Shown here in pieces: positions 42,748 to 52,516 of a stretch of DNA of 64,000 nt (position 1 is the first letter of the stretch; each line of letters begins with the position of its first letter). This DNA is from Lacunisphaera sp. (GTDB taxonomy: Bacteria; Verrucomicrobiota; Verrucomicrobiia; Opitutales; Opitutaceae). Under the pieces are notes generated by a model. That model made no database searches. It was not told the origin of the DNA and worked only from the letters and a program-made list of their open reading frames with translations. The position numbers and the translations under genes are program-made. Where the stretch lies: contig SIBQ01000011.1 of the NCBI GenBank assembly GCA_009695095.1, forward strand, positions 1 to 64,000, read 5' to 3'.

Positions 42748-45170
42748 GCCGCGCACCGGGCGGCTGTCACCACGGTCTGCAGCAGCCAGCCCGCCAGCAG
42801 GATCATTAGCAACCAGGTCAGCGGCTGCGTCCCCAACCGCCAGTAATGCTGCAAGGACTCGTATTGCGCCACCGGCACCTTCACGGACCCGAGGTTGACC
42901 GCTGCGCATAACAAACCGTCCTGCCAGAGCACGAGCGGAACGAGCCATAGCGCCACCCGACTCCACGGCACCGAAGCCTTCTGCTGCTCGCGCCATGAAT
43001 CCCAGAGCCACGGTCCGAGCCAGAGGGCGAATATCCAGCGGTAGGAGTAGTTTGACCCCGCGGCAAAACACGCGAGCAACACCACCGCCGCCAGAATAAA
43101 GGCCGGCGCATTATCCGCCCCCGATGATCCCCGCATCCGGCCGCCGCGCACCAGCCAGGCCGCGGCAACCACGTGAACCAGCAGGATGACCGGGAGCGCA
43201 AAATCCGCGCGCAGTCCCAGATCCTCCAACCACAGCCGCCCGCCCCACACGTGAACCGTCGGCTCGATGGGAAAAACTCCCCGCGCCAGCTGCGGCCACA
43301 CACTCCACAGTGTTGCGCCCAGGGCCAGCGCCGCGGCCAACACCGTCACCACCATCGACCGGATCGGCCGGACCAGCAGAAATGCCGCTCCGGCTGCGAC
43401 CGGATAGAACTTCAGGCCCGTGGCCACCACCACGGCCGCGATTCCGAGCAAGCAACCCCACGCCCCCGGCAACCGTCGGGCCAGCAGGGCCAGCGCCAGC
43501 AGGGCGAAGATCACCAGGTCATTGTTGGCCCGGACAATCCCCTGCAGCACCGAGGGACTCAGCACCAGCAGCGCGAGCCAGGCTGCCTCAGCATGGCTTC
43601 GCGGCCGCAGCGTCAGAAAGATCGCCCCGAGGAAACCCAGCACCCAGCTGGAACCCACCAGAAAATTATCCTCGCGGGTCAAGCCCAGTCGGACCAGACC
43701 CAGCCACCAATCAGAGTAACGGTGCGGCCGGTTGAGCGGGTCGTAGGAATTCGCCTGGGTGATATCTAGTCCGTCCCGGTGAGCGTCGCTCGCCGCCAGC
43801 ACGGCGTAGGAGTCGAGGAACCACATGCCATAATCGGTGATCCCCAGGACCGCCCGCGCCCGGGGCGCGAGGACATAACCGAGCAACCCGAACACCACCA
43901 ATCCCGCCAGCAAGCTGCGCGGCGTCAGCCAGCGCGGCCAAGTCCACTCGCGTTGTAGATCGCGCCAATATTCGTACCACAGCTCGAGCAGCCAGCCGGC
44001 CAGCAGCGCCATCAGCGCCCAGATGAGCGGCTGAGACACCAGCCGCCAGATGCGCTGGCCGCCCATCATGATACCATCGTCGAGCCGGACCAATGTCAGA
44101 TTCAGTCCGAGGCAGATGAGCCCGTCCATCCAAAGCGCGATGACGAGCAAGGTCAGCGCCCGACGGGCCGCCGGGACGCCCTCCCGCTGGCGCCGCAGCA
44201 ACCACGGCAGCAGCAGCAGGGCAAATACCCATCGATAGGCGAAACTTACACCCGCCAGCCAACAGGCGACCAGCAGCATCGCGCCCGCGGCGAACGCGGC
44301 TCGCTCGCCCAAGGGTTGCGTGCGGTCGGCGAGTCCCGTCGTGTAATTGCGCCGCACCAGAAGTACCGCGGCCGCCAGGAGCACGGCGGGCGAAAGCAGG
44401 ATTACCCCCGGCCCGGCCCGGCCGAGGTCGCGCCAGAGCAGTGGCGCGCCAAAGGTATAGAAACCCGCCGCGGCCGGAATGACCGCGCGGGTGAAGTAAT
44501 CCCACTGGCTCCACAGCACCTAGGCGCCAGCCAGTCCGGCCGCCACGCCAACTGACATGACCCGGCCCGTCGGCCGGGCCGCAAGCAGGGCGCCCAGCGC
44601 GACGAGCGGATAAAATTTCAGCCCCGTGGCCAGCACCACGGCGAGGCCAAAAACCGCCAGCCGCCATGGCGCGCTGGCGCGGAGCAGCAGCAGGCCGGCG
44701 CCCACCAGCGCGAACACCACCAGGTCATTATTGGCGCGAATGACCGCCAGCAGCACCGGCGGGGACAGGACCAGCGCAGCGCACCCCAGTGCCTCCCGGC
44801 GCGTGACCGGCCGCAGGCCGGCCAGCGCCACCGCGAGGAACGCCAGCACGCAGCTACCGCCCAGCAGGAAATTATCCGCCCGAGTCAGGCCGAGTTTGCC
44901 GAGCACAAACCACCAGCCGGAATAACTGTGGGGCCGATGCAGGGGATCCAGGGGATTAAGCTGGGCCGGATCCAAACCGGCCTGCACGGCATCGCTGGAA
45001 GCCAGAATGGCATACGAATCCAAAAACCACCTGCCTTCGTCAAAGATGCCGAGCTTCCGCTGCACGGTGGGCAGCAGCACGAACAGGCCATAGCCCGCCA
45101 ACACTACGAGGATCAGCCAGAGCCCCGGAGTGAACAAACTGCGGGCGGGCTTGGTTCCGTTATCGTTCAT
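42744..45170 (-). CDS. Tandemly duplicated multi-spanning membrane protein, GT87-like (in-frame TAG)
   Basis: Two homologous halves in one frame. Half A (from ATG 45170): WFLDSYAILASSDAVQAGLD, LDPLHRPHSYSGWW, IRANNDLVVFALVGAGLLLL, ATGLKFYPLVAL. Half B: WFLDSYAVLAASDAHRDGLD, YDPLNRPHRYSDWW, VRANNDLVIFALLALALLA, ATGLKFYPVAAG. No stop or clear new start separates them, so a fused protein of about 808 residues is likely. A TAG at 44520-44522 falls inside half A (GA/VLWSQW against GATLWSVW in B); TGG would fit. Family resemblance to GT87/DUF2029 is tentative. Confidence 0.65.
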
Positions 45171-46656
45171 GGTTTGGCTCTTTCCTGCGACTGGTCAGGC
45201 CCGGCCTCAAGGCTTTTGGCAGTGGGAAAATAGCGCAGGGCAAAATGACTCTGGGCCGGCTCTTCATAGAGGATGACGGGATCGGCGGGAACCGCCGAGC
45301 AGATCTTTTCCACCGGCGGCTCCAAGCGTGCCAGCCACAGGCAGTAGAGCGCGTCGTCCAGCGGCTGGATGCGGTGTTCGGCCATCAGCGTAGCCAGAGG
45401 ATTCCACGGAAAATAATAGCTCCCGGGGTGCTGGCGGGCCAGATCCACCAGATGCCCGTGACTATGCGGCACTTTCCAGTGCGAACCGGGATTCAAGGAA
45501 AACACCACCGCGTTGCCTAGCGGCGTCACCACAGCAACCAGCCACCACAGGCCGGGCGCCAGCCATGAGGCCGGCCGCGACGGCCGGGGTTGCGCAAAAG
45601 CGTGAAACGCAAGAATTAGTAAGGCCACCAACAGATAGTGCACCGAGTGCAGGGAATTTAATCCACCGCCGGCCTTCAGCACCGCCATCAGGCCCAGCGG
45701 CAGCTGGATGATCGCGGCCCAGATCAGCAGACGCACCAGCGACGCTGTGGCGGCAGGAAGATCTTGCGCACTGGAGTCGCGCCGCAGCCAGACGACCAGG
45801 CCGGCCAGCGGGAGCCACACCCAGGAGGATGTTATCAGACGAGCAAGTTCCTCCTGTAACAAGCCTGCCCCCGCCAGGGATTGCGGCTGTGCACCAGCCA
45901 GCCGTTGAAAAGAAGTTCCTCAGTGCCGAAGTATAAAAAGACCATCACCGACAAAAACGCGGTGCAGACCACGCACCAGAATACCAGCCGCCCAAGCAAC
46001 CGGCGCTGCCCTTCCCGCCACAGCCAGATCAACATCGCCAGAGCCAGGAGGCAGGAAATTTGCTTGGTCCAGAACGCCCCGGCCAGGGCGGCCGCCACCA
46101 CCGGCAGCCAACGCTCGTTTCCCTGGGTTACCGCCCGATGCAAGGCCGCACACGCCACCAGTCCCGCGGCTAGGCACAACGCATCCACATGGATGAAATA
46201 AAACCCGTAGTTAGTGACCAGGTTACCAAGCAACAGCACACCTGCGAACGCCGCTTCCGCCAGAGTCAGCCAGCCACGCGCCACCCCGGCGGCATGCAAC
46301 AGGAGGGCGACGGGCACCAGCCAGGTGAGCACGTTCCAGCCGCCTGCAATCAAAAGCGCGTGGGTGGGATTGGACGTCAAGGTCGCCGGCAGATTCCAAA
46401 CCGGAAAACCCGGTCCATAAAACCAGCCCAACTGCTGGCCGGAGTCGCGCAACGCATATACCGGCAGTCCATAGGCCAAGGCAAAAGAAGGCGCCAGCCG
46501 GGCCGCATTCCACGGGACCCCGGAGGAAGCCGCGGTGCAAAGCGCGCTCCAGAGCAAAGGCGGCAAAGCCAGCGCCGCCAGCACCAGTCCGGCGCGGAAC
46601 CAGGCCGACCGGGAAAATTCGCACGACGGCGGAATGCGCCCGTGCAAATTATTCAT
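45167..46656 (-). CDS. Multi-spanning membrane protein, GT-C-like (frameshifted)
   Basis: About 496 residues once one G is restored to the GGGGG run near 45858-45863, joining LVHSRNPWRG to AGLLQEELARLITSSWVWLPLAG. Around ten hydrophobic helices (AWFRAGLVLAALALPPLLW, ALLIAGGWNVLTWLVPVALLL) and a C-terminal exterior part (HPGSYYFPWNPLATL). It overlaps both neighbours by four bases, so it belongs to the four-gene minus-strand operon. No specific family assigned. Confidence 0.7.
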
Positions 46657-48440
46657 GGCTTGGCGATCGTCGGGCTCGCGCCGGCGGGGGGCAGGTTCAC
46701 CGCCATCAGGCGGCTGATGCGGGTGATCTTGGTGCCGAATCGTTTTTCTGTCACGAGCTCGAGGTCGAAGCCCGGCGGCAGGCGGTCCTCGGGCACGAGA
46801 TGGTGGTCGCCTTGCACCGTCGTGGGCCGCAGGGATTGCATCACCAGGATTTCCCGGAACGCCTCCCGCTCAAGCTGGTATTGTAACCGGTCGCCGACCA
46901 GGCGCGCCCGACCGATAAGAATCGACGGCGTTTTCACCAGCAGCCAGGGCAGCGTCGATTTGTTGCTGATGACTAGGCGCTCCCGGGGGGGCAGCGCAGC
47001 GACATACCGCTTTTCCCACTCAATCTCATCAATGCCCAGATAGGAGTAGAGGTGCTGGGCGCTGTGGCTGGTCGTCACACCCAGCGCAAACACCGTCATG
47101 CCGCCCAGCAGGGCCAGGCTGGCGGGCCCGCGGCGGTCGAGGCGCGCCGCCAGCACCACGACGGCAAACGCCAGCACCAAGTGAAAGGGCAGGCTGAACC
47201 GGGAGGCAATGGGATCATCGAACTTGGACCAATAATAGAACATGATGATGACCGTGTTGGTGACCATGCCAATCCCGAGCAGGAAGAGTGCGGTGTGATC
47301 GGGATTCGCGCCGGTAAAGGACGGCCGAACACGCAACAACCGCCACAGGACATAGCCGAGCGCGAGAAAGCCCAGCACGGCCAGCGGCCAGGAATTGGCC
47401 AGCCGGGGGTTGGTGTTGAAGAAAAATTCCCGCGCGCTGTCGAGGTTGCCGGACAGATAATCGAGGCTGAAGCGGCTCTCCTGGTTGTCGCGCAGCTCCC
47501 ACAGCCACTTGGTGTTGTTTAGGACCTTGTTTTGCAGGGCGCAGGGAATGAGCAGACAGGGCGCTAGCACGGCCGCCCACGACAGCGAGATGCGGCGCTG
47601 CCGCCACCAGCCGAGCGCGATGATCAGGGCGACCGGCGCGACGTAGATGGCGGATTCATAGCGGGACTGGGCCAACAGCACCGCCCCGAGCACCAGCGCA
47701 GAAAGCCGGGTGTCGTCCGGTTGCCGGAGATAGGCGGCGCCGAGCGCAGCCACCGCAAGCAGCATGATGATGTTGAGCAGTTCCATGCTGGAGCTGGTGG
47801 CGTTCTGGCCGAGTAGCGGCAGCGAACCCAACAACAGCACCGCCAGCAAGCCGCCGTGCCTGCCGTTCAACCGCCGGCCGAGGTAATACACCAGTCCCAG
47901 TGTGACCGGCAGCAGCACGGCGTTCAGCCGGTGGGCGTTGGCGGTGCGGTAACCGGTCAGGTCGTGCACGAGCGAAATGAGGAAGGGATAAAAATTCGGA
48001 CGCTTGTCGAGATAGTTGTCCGTCGAGAGAAAGACTCCGAGAATATCGTAGCCCCGCGCCATCGTCGCAGTGTCGCGGAAATAATGCATGTTGTAGGCGG
48101 TGGATTGGAGGACGAACTCGTCGTAAAGTATCTTGCTCCGGAAAGCCTCGGCGGTGATGGCCACCAGCGAGAGCAAGCCGATGGCGAGCCCGGCCCAGAG
48201 GCACTCCCGCTGGCTCAGGTTCTCCCCCGCGGTCCGCCGCTGCCACAGCCGCCAGAGGGCGGTCACCCAAAGGGCAAAGGTCACCAGCAGGAAATAATAC
48301 CCGTAGCGTTTCACCACCATGCCGGCCGGCTCCACGTCCAGGCCGAGGAACCCAAAATAGACCGCCGCCAGCGCCGACAGGCCGAAGCCGGCCAGCCGGA
48401 CATCGGAGCGCTGCAGCAGCTTAAGGAAAATTTCGCTCAC
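46653..48440 (-). CDS. Multi-spanning GT-C-like membrane protein (paralogue of 48468)
   Basis: 595 residues. RSKILYDEFVLQSTAYNMHYF gives the acidic loop after the early helices, then DKRPNFYPFLISLVHDLTGYRTANA, SLPLLGQNATSSSMELLNIIML, AQSRYESAIYVAPVALI and FYYWSKFDDPIASRFSLPFHL. The same landmarks occur in the protein encoded at 48468-50309. C-terminal exterior domain of about 120 residues. The substrate is unknown. Confidence 0.8.
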   Translation of the reverse strand: MSEIFLKLLQRSDVRLAGFGLSALAAVYFGFLGLDVEPAGMVVKRYGYYFLLVTFALWVTALWRLWQRRTAGENLSQRECLWAGLAIGLLSLVAITAEAFRSKILYDEFVLQSTAYNMHYFRDTATMARGYDILGVFLSTDNYLDKRPNFYPFLISLVHDLTGYRTANAHRLNAVLLPVTLGLVYYLGRRLNGRHGGLLAVLLLGSLPLLGQNATSSSMELLNIIMLLAVAALGAAYLRQPDDTRLSALVLGAVLLAQSRYESAIYVAPVALIIALGWWRQRRISLSWAAVLAPCLLIPCALQNKVLNNTKWLWELRDNQESRFSLDYLSGNLDSAREFFFNTNPRLANSWPLAVLGFLALGYVLWRLLRVRPSFTGANPDHTALFLLGIGMVTNTVIIMFYYWSKFDDPIASRFSLPFHLVLAFAVVVLAARLDRRGPASLALLGGMTVFALGVTTSHSAQHLYSYLGIDEIEWEKRYVAALPPRERLVISNKSTLPWLLVKTPSILIGRARLVGDRLQYQLEREAFREILVMQSLRPTTVQGDHHLVPEDRLPPGFDLELVTEKRFGTKITRISRLMAVNLPPAGASPTIAKP

Positions 48441-48467
48441 AGGAGGGACAGCAAGCGGCCGGTCAGC

Positions 48468-50309
48468 CTAGGGCAGGCGCTTGATGAAGTTATCCAGGTA
48501 ATCCAGCCGGATTTTCTCCCGCTCGGCCGGCGTGAGTTTCTCCAGCAAAGGCGGCGGGCGCACCGGCGGAGTAGTGGGACCTTCGCGGATGGAGACAACG
48601 CGGCTGATGCGGCTGACCGTCAGCGGCGTGAAGCGGCGTTCCCAGACCGTTTCGAGCTGGTAGTCGAGCCCCAGGTCATCGTCGCTTTGCACCGTCGCGC
48701 GGCCGTTGTCTGGGTCGATGCTCAACCGCTGGAAGACATAGATGGCGGAAAAGATGTGATTGCGGAAATTGAAGATGATATTCCCCTTCTGATCGAGCGC
48801 CTGCTTCACCGGCGTGCCCGAAACCAGGTGGGTAATCCAGATGATGGAGTTGTTGTCGATGAAGAGATAGTCCCGCTCCGGATGCGCGACGATGAACTTG
48901 CGCCGCCAGTCCATCTCTCGCCCCACGTAATATTCGATTGAGTAGCCATGCCGGGCCATGGCGGGCAGCGAGTGAGCAAAGAAACCCGCTCCGACGAGCA
49001 CCGCCAGAATGCGCCAGATGTAACCACGCCAGTTCATCTCGGCCGCCACGGTGACGAGGGCAATCACTAGCGTGAGATTCAGCGGCAGGCTGAGACGGCG
49101 GATGACAGGATCGTCGAATTTGCCCCAAAAATAACACAGCAGCAGCAGGGTGTGCGCCGCAAACCCGAGGGCAAAGATCGCCAGCGCCGCTTGGGCCGGC
49201 GGCGCTTCGCGCAATTTGCGCAAAGTCTGGAACGCCCACAACACGAAGAACAGCAGCGCGCCGAAGCCGAGAATGGATAGCACCAGTGAATTCGAGTGCT
49301 CTCCGGTGGTGTTGAAGAAGAAATTCAGGTCGTGCGCGATGTTGTCGGGCACGTAGGCGAACGCGAAGGGCCTGTTGTGGCCAGGCTGGCTGGCCATCTC
49401 CCAGGACGAGGCGCGGACATCGAAGACTTTATTGTGCAGGGCGTAGGGCAGCAGCAACAGGGGCATGGCCACCACCACCCAGGTCAGGGTTGGCCGCCGG
49501 TCATTCCACCAGACCCAAAGCACCGTCAGCCCGACCGGCAGCAGAAAGAGCACGGATTCGTAGCGGGTCTGGGCGAGCAGGATGCCCGAGAGGCCAAACG
49601 CCTCGAGGGAGTTTCCGTCCCGCTTGCCCATGTAACGCATGCCCAGCAGCAGGGTGCTGAGGATCATCACGAGATTGAGCAGCTCAAAGCCGCCGCCTGT
49701 GGCGTTTTGCGCGAGCAGGGGCAGGCTGGTCAGCAGCAACACCGCCAAAGCTCCCGCGCCGCGCCCGCCGATCCGGTTGCCCGTCAGGTAGGTCAGGGTC
49801 AGCAGGACAAACGTGAGCACGGTATTGAGGGCGAAGACATTTTCCGGCCGGTAGCCCGTGAGGTCGTGCAACAGGGACACGAGGAAGGGTTGGAACAGCG
49901 GCCGCTTGTCGAGTTGTCCTGCCATCAGCTGGAACGCACCCTGAATGTCATGGCCGCGCATCGGCACAACCACGGTCTTGTCGAAATGCATGCTCATCGA
50001 GGTGCCGAGCAGCATCACTTCATCCATCAGGATCTTGAACCCGTAGGCCTCGTGCACGAGCAGGAGCAGGCCGCAACTGATGACCAGGACCGCGGGCCAG
50101 CGCGGATTTTTTCGCCAAGCAGCCAGTCCAGGCCAGGAATCAAGCACTACCTTCAGCATCGCCCAGCCGAACAGCCCGGTCAGAACCAGCATGGCCCAGT
50201 AGCCGCCGTATATCACGGCAAGCAGGGACTGCCCGGGGGTGAGCGTGACAAAGCCCAAAATCACGGCCATGGCCGCAGTGAGCAGAAGCAAAACAAGGCG
50301 ACGATCCAT
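48468..50309 (-). CDS. Multi-spanning GT-C-like membrane protein, first gene of operon
   Basis: 613 residues. KILMDEVMLLGTSMSMHFDK, DKRPLFQPFLVSLLHDLTGYRPENV, SLPLLAQNATGGGFELLNLVM, AQTRYESVLFLLPVGL and CYFWGKFDDPVIRRLSLPLNL match the 46653 protein almost block for block, showing a tandem duplication. Followed by three more membrane-protein genes in a tightly packed minus-strand operon. The pilin-like gene lies upstream behind a strong terminator. Confidence 0.8.
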   Translation of the reverse strand: MDRRLVLLLLTAAMAVILGFVTLTPGQSLLAVIYGGYWAMLVLTGLFGWAMLKVVLDSWPGLAAWRKNPRWPAVLVISCGLLLLVHEAYGFKILMDEVMLLGTSMSMHFDKTVVVPMRGHDIQGAFQLMAGQLDKRPLFQPFLVSLLHDLTGYRPENVFALNTVLTFVLLTLTYLTGNRIGGRGAGALAVLLLTSLPLLAQNATGGGFELLNLVMILSTLLLGMRYMGKRDGNSLEAFGLSGILLAQTRYESVLFLLPVGLTVLWVWWNDRRPTLTWVVVAMPLLLLPYALHNKVFDVRASSWEMASQPGHNRPFAFAYVPDNIAHDLNFFFNTTGEHSNSLVLSILGFGALLFFVLWAFQTLRKLREAPPAQAALAIFALGFAAHTLLLLCYFWGKFDDPVIRRLSLPLNLTLVIALVTVAAEMNWRGYIWRILAVLVGAGFFAHSLPAMARHGYSIEYYVGREMDWRRKFIVAHPERDYLFIDNNSIIWITHLVSGTPVKQALDQKGNIIFNFRNHIFSAIYVFQRLSIDPDNGRATVQSDDDLGLDYQLETVWERRFTPLTVSRISRVVSIREGPTTPPVRPPPLLEKLTPAEREKIRLDYLDNFIKRLP

Positions 50310-50498
50310 AATGTAAGTGCCGACAGGCCATAAAAAAGCCGTTTAGCACATGATGGAGAGCTCACCCGTAAAACAAAAGCTCTGTTTCAGCAATACACTG
50401 GCGGGCAGCGCCGGATGCGCACGGATCGGCCAAAGCCTCTTCGGTCAATGGGATCCCGCGGTTGTTTTCCGGCGTCCGCTTACTATCACCCCGGACAG

Positions 50499-50527
50499 AA
50501 AAAGCCGCCCCAGTGAAGGGGCGGCCT
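50499..50527 (-). terminator. Intrinsic terminator downstream of the pilin-like gene
   Basis: On the minus strand GCCGCCCC (plus 50518-50525) pairs with GGGGCGGC (plus 50504-50511), loop TTCACT, followed by TTTTTCTG. It lies about 35 bases after the pilin stop and separates it from the glycosyltransferase operon. Confidence 0.85.
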
Positions 50528-50561
50528 TGATTAAACAGCCTCGGCTGAGAGCTACTACGCG

Positions 50562-50909
50562 TTAGGGAGCGTAGGTCACGGTGCGCGCACCAGCGATGCC
50601 GCTGATCGTAATCGTGATGCCTTGCGTGAAGCCGGTCGGGTAGGTCTCCCCGGCGACCGTGTTGACCGCTTTCACATAGTTGGTCGAGCCGACGAGGTCG
50701 GTGAAGGCGACCGTGGTGACACCGTTCTCCAGGAAGTATCGGTCAGCAGCCGCAGACAGCTGGCGGGCGTTGTTAAGCACCGCTTTGTCTTGCGAGGACT
50801 GGCGAACCTTCTGGAACGCGGGGATGGCCATCGCGGCCAGGAGGCCGATGATGACCACGACGATCATGATTTCAACGAGGGTGAAGCCCTTGGTGGAACG
50901 TGTATTCAT
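50562..50909 (-). CDS. Type IV pilin / pseudopilin-like protein
   Basis: 115 residues. The class III signal is MNTRSTKG followed by FTLVEIMIVVVIIGLLAAMA, with cleavage expected after Gly8 and the conserved Glu at position 5 of the mature protein. The short soluble head (RQLSAAADRYFLENGVTTVAF, TYPTGFTQGITITISG) fits a minor pilin or GspG-like pseudopilin as well as a major pilin. It is alone on its transcript, with its own terminator and a candidate sigma-54-type promoter. Abundant expression as a filament subunit is possible; no assembly genes are in the window. Confidence 0.9.
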   Translation of the reverse strand: MNTRSTKGFTLVEIMIVVVIIGLLAAMAIPAFQKVRQSSQDKAVLNNARQLSAAADRYFLENGVTTVAFTDLVGSTNYVKAVNTVAGETYPTGFTQGITITISGIAGARTVTYAP

Positions 50910-50976
50910 ATTTTATTTTGGTTTATGGCTTATTATTAACTGCCCACGGTAGTGTGAGCACTTTGCATTAGAGCCT

Positions 50977-50993
50977 GCATCAAACTTTCCCAC
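50977..50993 (-). promoter_or_regulatory. Candidate sigma-54-type promoter of the pilin-like gene
   Basis: The minus strand reads GGGAAAGTTTGATGCA: a GG and a GC doublet separated by ten bases, as in -24/-12 promoters, about 70 bases before the ATG. Pilin genes in other bacteria often use sigma-54. A weak sigma-70 reading (TTGTGG, 17 bases, TCTAAT) overlaps the same place, so the choice is open. Confidence 0.3.
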
Positions 50994-51005
50994 AAGAGGG
51001 AACTG

Positions 51006-51476
51006 TTAAAGATATGGCAAAATCCTCCCGCCCACCGAGGGTGTGTCTTTATACTCTTTTACTTGGGTATTTACATACTTGAGGAATTTCGCCAGCGCCA
51101 GTTCGTTGGCGTCTTTCCACAGCAACTCCATCCGATACTTGTCGCGATTATCCGGCGTGAAGAGGTGCACCATCAGCTCGAACACATCCACCACGGTCCA
51201 ACCGCTGCCTTTGGTGGTGTCCACCCCCAGTATCCTGACCTGCTGCTCGTCCAGCACGCGTTCCAGCTCAATGCGTAGTGCGCGCAGGTGGGGTTCGGAG
51301 TTGCCAGTCGCCAGCACCAGGTAATCGGTGATGCTCGACAGCCCGCTCACGTCCAGCACGCGCAGGTCCTCCGCCTTTTTGTCCGCCAGGGCCTGCACGA
51401 TTATTTTCAGGAGTTTCTCCGAGGGATTCGTCTTGCGGATCTTTCTGGTCGGTTTCGGGGGGGCGGAGGCTTTCAT
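51006..51476 (-). CDS. rsfS: Ribosome silencing factor RsfS
   Basis: 156 residues. Binds ribosomal protein L14 and blocks subunit joining under poor nutrition (family knowledge). LSSITDYLVLATGNSEPHLRAL and GSGWTVVDVFELMVHLFTPDNRDKYRM are the conserved blocks. It has a longer charged N-terminus (PPKPTRKIRKTNPSEKL) than many homologues. ATG at 51476, five bases after the nadD stop; the nadD-rsfS pair is common across bacteria. Confidence 0.93.
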   Translation of the reverse strand: MKASAPPKPTRKIRKTNPSEKLLKIIVQALADKKAEDLRVLDVSGLSSITDYLVLATGNSEPHLRALRIELERVLDEQQVRILGVDTTKGSGWTVVDVFELMVHLFTPDNRDKYRMELLWKDANELALAKFLKYVNTQVKEYKDTPSVGGRILPYL

Positions 51477-51481
51477 CAATA

Positions 51482-52060
51482 TCAGCGATAGAGCTTCTTG
51501 CTTTCGATATACGCGATTACTTTCTGCGGACAAAAATAGTTCAGTGACAGCCCCGCGCGCACCCGCTGGCGCAGCTCGCTCGAGCTGATCTCGATCAAGT
51601 GGCCGTCGCAGCGGTGCAGGCGCAGCCCGGGTATGTCCGGGTGCGGCTTGCTCGGGTGCCTCGGCCGCTCGAGGAAGATGAATTCCACCAGCTTTGCCAG
51701 CTCGCCGATGTCCTTCCACTTGTGCAATTGGGGCAGCTGGTCGCCGCCGATGATCCAGAACAGCTCGTCGCGCGGGAACTGCGCCCGGAAATGCCGTGCC
51801 GAGTCGATCGTGTAGCTCACGCCGCCCTTGGTCAGCTCGTAGCCGGCGATTTCGAGGCGCCGGTCCCACTCGCACGCCGCCCGCAGCATCTGCCACCGGT
51901 CATCCGTGGTGGACTGCATCTCATTCGGTTTCAAAGGTGCCTGTGCCGCCGGCACTAAATAAAGCCGGTCGAGCTGGTATTGCTCTTTCACATCCTGCGC
52001 CGCGATCAGGTGCCCGAAATGCACCGGGTCAAAACTCCCGCCCAAAAAACCGATCTTCAT
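51482..52060 (-). CDS. nadD: Nicotinate-nucleotide adenylyltransferase
   Basis: 192 residues. Adenylates nicotinic acid mononucleotide in NAD synthesis. IGFLGGSFDPVHFGHL contains the HxGH-type nucleotidyltransferase motif and EISSSELRQRVRAG is the late ISSTxIR motif. Followed directly by rsfS and divergent from the tRNA-Leu gene. Confidence 0.95.
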   Translation of the reverse strand: MKIGFLGGSFDPVHFGHLIAAQDVKEQYQLDRLYLVPAAQAPLKPNEMQSTTDDRWQMLRAACEWDRRLEIAGYELTKGGVSYTIDSARHFRAQFPRDELFWIIGGDQLPQLHKWKDIGELAKLVEFIFLERPRHPSKPHPDIPGLRLHRCDGHLIEISSSELRQRVRAGLSLNYFCPQKVIAYIESKKLYR

Positions 52061-52171
52061 GCGCCAAGGTCGGCCGCGCCGTGTCGGGCGGGCCAGGACA
52101 ACTGCACTAGGAACTCTCTTGCCACGCGCCCCACTTCATTCCGCAATCTTGATTCAGCAATCCCAAACCTT

Positions 52172-52257
52172 GCCCGGGTGGCGGAATGGTAGACGCTGGG
52201 GACTTAAAATCCCCTGGCTGCAAGGCCATGTGGGTTCGAGCCCCACCCCGGGCACCA
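52172..52257 (+). tRNA. tRNA-Leu (anticodon UAA)
   Basis: 86 bases including an encoded CCA. Acceptor stem GCCCGGG (52172-52178) pairs with CCCGGGC (52247-52253), discriminator A, then CCA. The D-arm is GCGGAATGGTAGACGC. The anticodon stem GGGGA/TCCCC encloses the loop CTTAAAA, giving anticodon TAA. A long variable arm (about GGCTGCAAGGCC) and T-arm TGGGTTCGAGCCCCA fit a class II leucine tRNA. Confidence 0.95.
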
Positions 52258-52516
52258 GGTTTCCTTCTGGGGCAGAAAGAAGCTTGTCCGGCGAAGACGG
52301 ACCGCTGAGCCATTAAATGCCCCGTGAAATTCATCCGCCGCCTCGCATCTAGAAAAATTCCGCCCGGCCGCCCCCGCCTCGTCCTCGACAGCACTCCGGC
52401 GATGTCATAGTTTGCCGCCCTGCCCCCGACTCAACGGGCTCGCCCTTGCCGCGCCGAGGCTTCAGCGTAGGCGGGTTGCCGCCCCTTTCATTTTTTATCC
52501 TCACCTTCTCTTTCAA
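52258..52516. other. Spacer between tRNA-Leu and prpB, no gene seen
   Basis: Frames through this stretch are open but low in coding character, and upstream in-frame starts for prpB give an unlikely basic, Pro-rich extension. The promoter of prpBCD should be here; no operator or riboswitch-like fold was recognised. Confidence 0.5.

Noticed and set aside
22797-44522. TAG reassigned to an amino acid
   Set aside because: TAG is used as the normal stop of several intact genes (for example at 14253, 42745, 53345), and no pyrrolysine or suppressor-tRNA genes are seen here.
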